A stretch of 36,331 nt of DNA from Streptomyces amritsarensis (GTDB lineage Bacteria; Actinomycetota; Actinomycetes; Streptomycetales; Streptomycetaceae): the NCBI RefSeq assembly GCF_001953875.1, contig NZ_MQUR01000081.1, positions 1 through 36,331 on the forward strand, read 5' to 3'. The position numbers and the translations under genes were made by a program. This document shows, piece after piece, positions 34,101-36,331 of this stretch (its first letter is position 1; the number at the start of each line of letters is the position of its first letter). Below the pieces are notes generated by a model. That model searched no databases. It saw nothing but the letters and a program-made list of their open reading frames with translations, and was not told the origin of the DNA.

Positions 34101-35177
34101 CAGGCCCTGCTGCACACCCACCGCCGCCTCGCCCCGGACGACCTCACCGAGGCGCTCGTCGCCGCCGCGCACCCCCGCGCCGACGAACTGCTCGCCGTAC
34201 TCGCCGAGGAGGAGCCCTCCACCCTGTGCCGGGCCGTGCACCGCTGGGCACACGACGAACGCCCCTCGCGCAGGGTCGCGGCCGCCGCCTACGGCCTGGC
34301 CACCGCCCCGCACGTACGCACTCCCGCCGACCGGGAGCTCCTGCGCCACGCGGCCCGGGCGCTGCTGGCCCGCCCCGCCGACGTCACCCTGCACGGCAGC
34401 GCCCTGGCCGTGCTGCTGCGCGACCCGCAGGTCCGCGCCCGCTACCTGCCCGACGCGCTGGCGTCCTTCCGCGACCCCGAGGCCGGCTCCCGGCTGCCCG
34501 CCGACGCGCTGGTCGCGGCCCTGCCCGTACTCCCGGACCAGGACGCGGTGTTCGCCGCCCTGCGGGACCGCGCCGACGGGGAGGTGCTGCGCGCCCTGGC
34601 CGCGCTGAACACACCAGGGCTGGCCCGGCGCGCGGCCGAGCTCGTACGGGAGCACCTCGCGCACAGCCCCGGGGACGCCCCGCACGCCGCGGCGTTCGTG
34701 GACCGGCGGCTGGAGCAGGGGCCGGCCGCCGGCCCCGCGCTGCGCCCGCTCGTGCTGGACCTGCTGCGGACCGGGCCGACCGGGGTGCGGGCCGAGCTCG
34801 CCGCCGTACTGGGCGCACCGGGCGGGGAGGCCTCGTACGCGCTGCGCGGCGAGCTGGCCGGCGTGCTGCTGCGTGAGGAGAGGGATCCGCGGGTGCTGGA
34901 CGCGTTCCTGGGGGCCGTCGCGGCGGGCGCCGCGGCGCGCCCGGAGGACCGCACGCGGGAGCTGCTGCGCCGCACCGGGCGGCAGCTGCTGCGGGCGCCC
35001 GGCGGGCCCGCGGTCTTCGAGCGGCGCACGGTGGAGCTGGCCCGCGCCCGGCCGGCCTTCGGGGCGCTCGTGGCCCGCTGGCAGGCGCAGGCGGCCACGG
35101 AGGCAGCGGCCCTTCTGGGGCCGAGCGCCCGGCAGACGGTGGAGGCCCTCGGCAGGGCCGGCGCGGATGTGACATGA
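31173..35177 (+). CDS. Trypsin-like/STAND NTPase/helical-repeat protein
   Basis: The protein has 1334 residues from ATG 31173 (GGGGAG 10 nt upstream) and no signal peptide, so it should be cytoplasmic. Residues about 1-190 form a trypsin-like fold: GSGFVADDRGTVVTAHEAAD with His31, and the nucleophile turn G-E-A-C145-G-G-P with Cys instead of Ser. The usual DLALL Asp is not visible (LPGLALALI). Residues about 240-320 and 525-780 form a STAND/NACHT-like NTPase. It has Walker A GNPGTGRT (259-266, Arg265 for Lys), Walker B LLVVLD (545-550), the sensor-like strand LVVAARPEYW (581-590), the STAND-type HPLTLHLLAGI (647-657) and YRFAHEELSDWI (763-774). A Gly/Pro/Ser-rich linker (about 318-525) splits the ATPase. 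Residues 780-1334 are HEAT/ARM-like helices. This is effector-switch-sensor order. It lies between truB and ribF. Function is unknown; immune or stress signalling is an inference. Confidence 0.85.
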   Translation: MAELVKICDPAGRERGSGFVADDRGTVVTAHEAADGLTRFVLHGPGRTWPADAADVTALPGLALALIRTDGLGLRPMPVAQRESIAPGTYVRLPARGWRQARVLGCAQVAHRAAGGLYAVPAGAAVELAIGTDGRDALAQGGEACGGPVLDAATGAVLAVLGTALRAEHRSGGFAVALRAAADCDPHGPLAALLERNAATVPGRGADLNLAGALELAATTVAAALAADRPVERPVERPGIAAELEAFTAGDRPVLGLVGNPGTGRTTELAALAARRARGARPAPTLWLRGADLRADDTSLADAAARALAAASRIADRAGPRTGVGGDGGGSSGRSPQGAERTAATTSGPEGRAAAQEPPRRATGPARTAAREAPGTGSRCAASPPEERPGHLVPAPRGPMHIERHSHAAPGPNGSTEALSGPAGTVPVGGAGRVVSGFGGAVPEGWAGPSVSGSRGSGEEGRGRSEWSPHGSGPEPGGTVPVGGAGQAVPGPRKASPGEERSRPAFGAHRAAPDAWGGGAGGEIRDPAGAASHLAHVAARAGRPLLVVLDAPEEMPQELAHRLGPWTDATTAWLRASGARLVVAARPEYWERAGALHRPDALHVPARADRRLPPALPLADLTAAEAQTLRARLGIPADAVREADARHPLTLHLLAGIRAAEVTAGRPGRDEVFAAHLDLLCLRSAVRIAAARSDAGGARVHGPGVRRLAARVAGRVHEAARRCLGPGRGQLDRSSFEELFPWRTGWASAVLAEGLVVPAGSGYRFAHEELSDWIQAGHLDVPTALDVLVHGPARPGPPVPRHRIGPVLEALRRLPPDRLREELARLVGALDGFAEAPAAEAPAAADGAGDRDAAGDADRAWWAARLLRETLLRLPDARAHLPVLHALAEHVGRAGPGGFGGRFWNRLRLPEPDRLDLLRRLLPADPAEAVPGDRYLDAVARRLARAPRATQPLLCGWFTDGRRLRGRPGATVATAAQALLHTHRRLAPDDLTEALVAAAHPRADELLAVLAEEEPSTLCRAVHRWAHDERPSRRVAAAAYGLATAPHVRTPADRELLRHAARALLARPADVTLHGSALAVLLRDPQVRARYLPDALASFRDPEAGSRLPADALVAALPVLPDQDAVFAALRDRADGEVLRALAALNTPGLARRAAELVREHLAHSPGDAPHAAAFVDRRLEQGPAAGPALRPLVLDLLRTGPTGVRAELAAVLGAPGGEASYALRGELAGVLLREERDPRVLDAFLGAVAAGAAARPEDRTRELLRRTGRQLLRAPGGPAVFERRTVELARARPAFGALVARWQAQAATEAAALLGPSARQTVEALGRAGADVT
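32441..32629 (+). repeat. 27-bp perfect direct repeat in the STAND linker
   Basis: A 27-base sequence (32441-32467 and 32603-32629) recurs 162 bp apart, in frame, encoding the shared linker segment GTVPVGGAG. It marks duplication within the low-complexity linker. Confidence 0.85.
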
Positions 35178-35216
35178 GGACGGGCGACGCCGTCCCGCCG
35201 GGCCCCTCCCGCCCGG
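35178..35216 (+). terminator. Tandem hairpins after the STAND-like gene
   Basis: GGACGG-6 nt-CCGTCC (35178-35195) and CCGGGC-7 nt-GCCCGG (35198-35216) start directly after the stop. There is no T-run. They probably separate this gene from ribF. Confidence 0.5.
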
Positions 35217-35314
35217 ATGCCGATGCGGGGCACCGGGCCACGGCATGGCAGTCTTAGACCAGCAATCGGCAATCAGTTCAAGGACCAACCGGGTTCGGGC
35301 GAGGAGCGGTCACA

Positions 35315-36271
35315 GTGCAGCGGTGGCGTGGCTTGGAGGACATCCCCCAGGACTGGGGACGCAGCGTCGTCACCATCGGCTCCTACGACGGCGTGCACCG
35401 GGGACATCAGCTGATCATCGGACGCGCTGTGGCCACGGCGCGTGAGCTCGGCGTCCCGTCCGTCGTCGTCACCTTCGACCCGCACCCGAGCGAGGTCGTC
35501 CGCCCCGGCAGCCACCCGCCGATCCTGGCCCCCTACGACCGGCGGGCCGAGCTGATGGCCGGACTGGGTGTGGACGCGCTGCTGATCCTGCCCTTCACCG
35601 CGGAGTTCTCGCAGCTGTCCCCGGCCGACTTCATCGTGAAGGTGCTCGTCGACAAGCTGCACGCCCTCGCCGTCATCGAGGGGCCGAACTTCCGCTTCGG
35701 CCACCGGGCCGCCGGGAACGTCGACTTCCTGCGCGAGCTGGGCTCCACGTACGACTACCGGGTCGAGGTCGTGGACCTCGTGGAGCGCGGCGAGGCGGGC
35801 GGCGGCGTGCCGTTCTCCTCGACCCTGGCGCGCCGGCTCGTCGCCGAGGGCGACATGGACGGTGCCGCCGAGGTCCTGGGACGTCCGCACCGGGTCGAGG
35901 GCGTGGTGGTGCGCGGAGCGCAGCGCGGGCGTGAACTCGGCTACCCGACGGCGAACGTGGAGACGCAGCCGCACACCGCGATCCCGGCGGACGGGGTCTA
36001 CGCGGGATGGCTGACGGCGGACGGCGAGCGAATGCCCGCGGCGATCTCGGTGGGGACGAACGTGCAGTTCGACGCGACCGAGCGGACGGTGGAGGCGTAC
36101 GCGATCGACCGGGTCGGGCTGGACCTGTACGGCAAGCACGTGGCCGTCGACTTCCTCGCGTACGTGCGGGGGATGGCGAAGTTCGAGTCGCTGGACGGGC
36201 TGCTGGAGGCGATCGCCGACGACGTGAAGCGGGCGCGGGTGCTGACCGACGCGTACGACACGAAGCGCTGA
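35315..36271 (+). CDS. ribF: Bifunctional riboflavin kinase/FAD synthetase
   Basis: The protein has 318 residues from GTG 35315, with GAGGAG about 9 nt upstream. The N-terminal FAD synthetase domain has IGSYDGVHRGHQLII (the nucleotidyltransferase HxGH-like motif) and VVTFDPHPSEVV. The C-terminal riboflavin kinase domain has VRGAQRGRELGYPTANVE (from about residue 196), GVYAGWL and later SVGTNVQFD. It makes FMN and FAD from riboflavin. An FMN riboswitch is not seen in the 137-base leader. It is usually next to truB in bacteria; here the STAND-like gene intervenes. Confidence 0.96.
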   Translation: MQRWRGLEDIPQDWGRSVVTIGSYDGVHRGHQLIIGRAVATARELGVPSVVVTFDPHPSEVVRPGSHPPILAPYDRRAELMAGLGVDALLILPFTAEFSQLSPADFIVKVLVDKLHALAVIEGPNFRFGHRAAGNVDFLRELGSTYDYRVEVVDLVERGEAGGGVPFSSTLARRLVAEGDMDGAAEVLGRPHRVEGVVVRGAQRGRELGYPTANVETQPHTAIPADGVYAGWLTADGERMPAAISVGTNVQFDATERTVEAYAIDRVGLDLYGKHVAVDFLAYVRGMAKFESLDGLLEAIADDVKRARVLTDAYDTKR

Positions 36272-36289
36272 CGCGGGAACGGGCGAGGG

Positions 36290-36331
36290 CCCGTACCGTC
36301 GCGGATCCGATGCGGTCCGGGACGGTACGGG
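36290..36331 (+). terminator. Hairpin terminator after ribF (at window edge)
   Basis: CCCGTACCGTC (36290-36300) pairs perfectly with GACGGTACGGG (36321-36331) across 20 bases. The window ends on the last arm base, so any T-run cannot be seen. Confidence 0.65.

Noticed and set aside
35178..35314. FMN riboswitch upstream of ribF
   Set aside because: The 137-base leader lacks a six-helix junction with conserved RFN elements; only two simple hairpins are seen next to the previous stop.

Overview
The window is a very high-GC stretch of actinobacterial chromosome, almost certainly Streptomyces. The codon use, frequent GTG starts, gene order (dxr-site-2 protease-ispG, then rimP-nusA-ylxR-infB-ylxP-rbfA-truB ... 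ribF) and the long Gly/Pro/Ala-rich IF2 N-terminus all fit that genus. I count 27 protein-coding genes. There are no rRNA or tRNA genes, CRISPR arrays, insertion sequences or integrases, so this is mostly core chromosome and not a mobile island. No gap without a gene exceeds 300 bases; the longest are about 200-255 bases and their contents are described below.

Layout. (1) 1-2508: the 3' part of a secreted GH18 chitinase, convergent with and overlapping a PAP2-type phosphatase. (2) 2677-9618: a GABA/semialdehyde neighbourhood. gabT lies on the minus strand. Divergent from it run a membrane-anchored TraD/VirD4-like ATPase, a PucR/CdaR-type regulator and an aldehyde dehydrogenase. A pair of near-identical 13-bp direct repeats sits at the predicted gabT promoter. 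(3) 9843-13224: a long (VLCAD-like) acyl-CoA dehydrogenase and an unrecognised helical protein, each preceded by a dyad. (4) 13246-17131: MEP isoprenoid genes dxr and ispG flanking a site-2 (RseP/Rip1-like) protease. (5) 17387-20585: two GNAT acetyltransferases and proS; the second GNAT gene and proS look leaderless. (6) 20708-23693, minus strand: a Tat lipoprotein, a ferritin-like DUF4439 protein and an APH-fold protein that has lost its catalytic residues, followed by a separate SPFH/slipin gene. (7) 23850-30948: the translation/transcription operon rimP-nusA-ylxR-infB-ylxP-rbfA-truB. (8) 31173-35177: a 1334-residue protein with a trypsin-like domain, a STAND/NACHT-like NTPase and a helical-repeat region. 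(9) 35315-36271: ribF.

The two strongest points for follow-up are these. First, the 31173-35177 protein reads as a protease-STAND NTPase with an atypical nucleophile (Cys for Ser) and an atypical P-loop (Arg for Lys). Second, three tandem ATGA-overlapping mini-ORFs, followed by a hairpin next to the Shine-Dalgarno sequence, lie just upstream of infB and look like a translational control leader. The pseudokinase/ferritin-like/lipoprotein operon is a third uncharacterised unit. All functional statements come from reading motifs; no database search was run.
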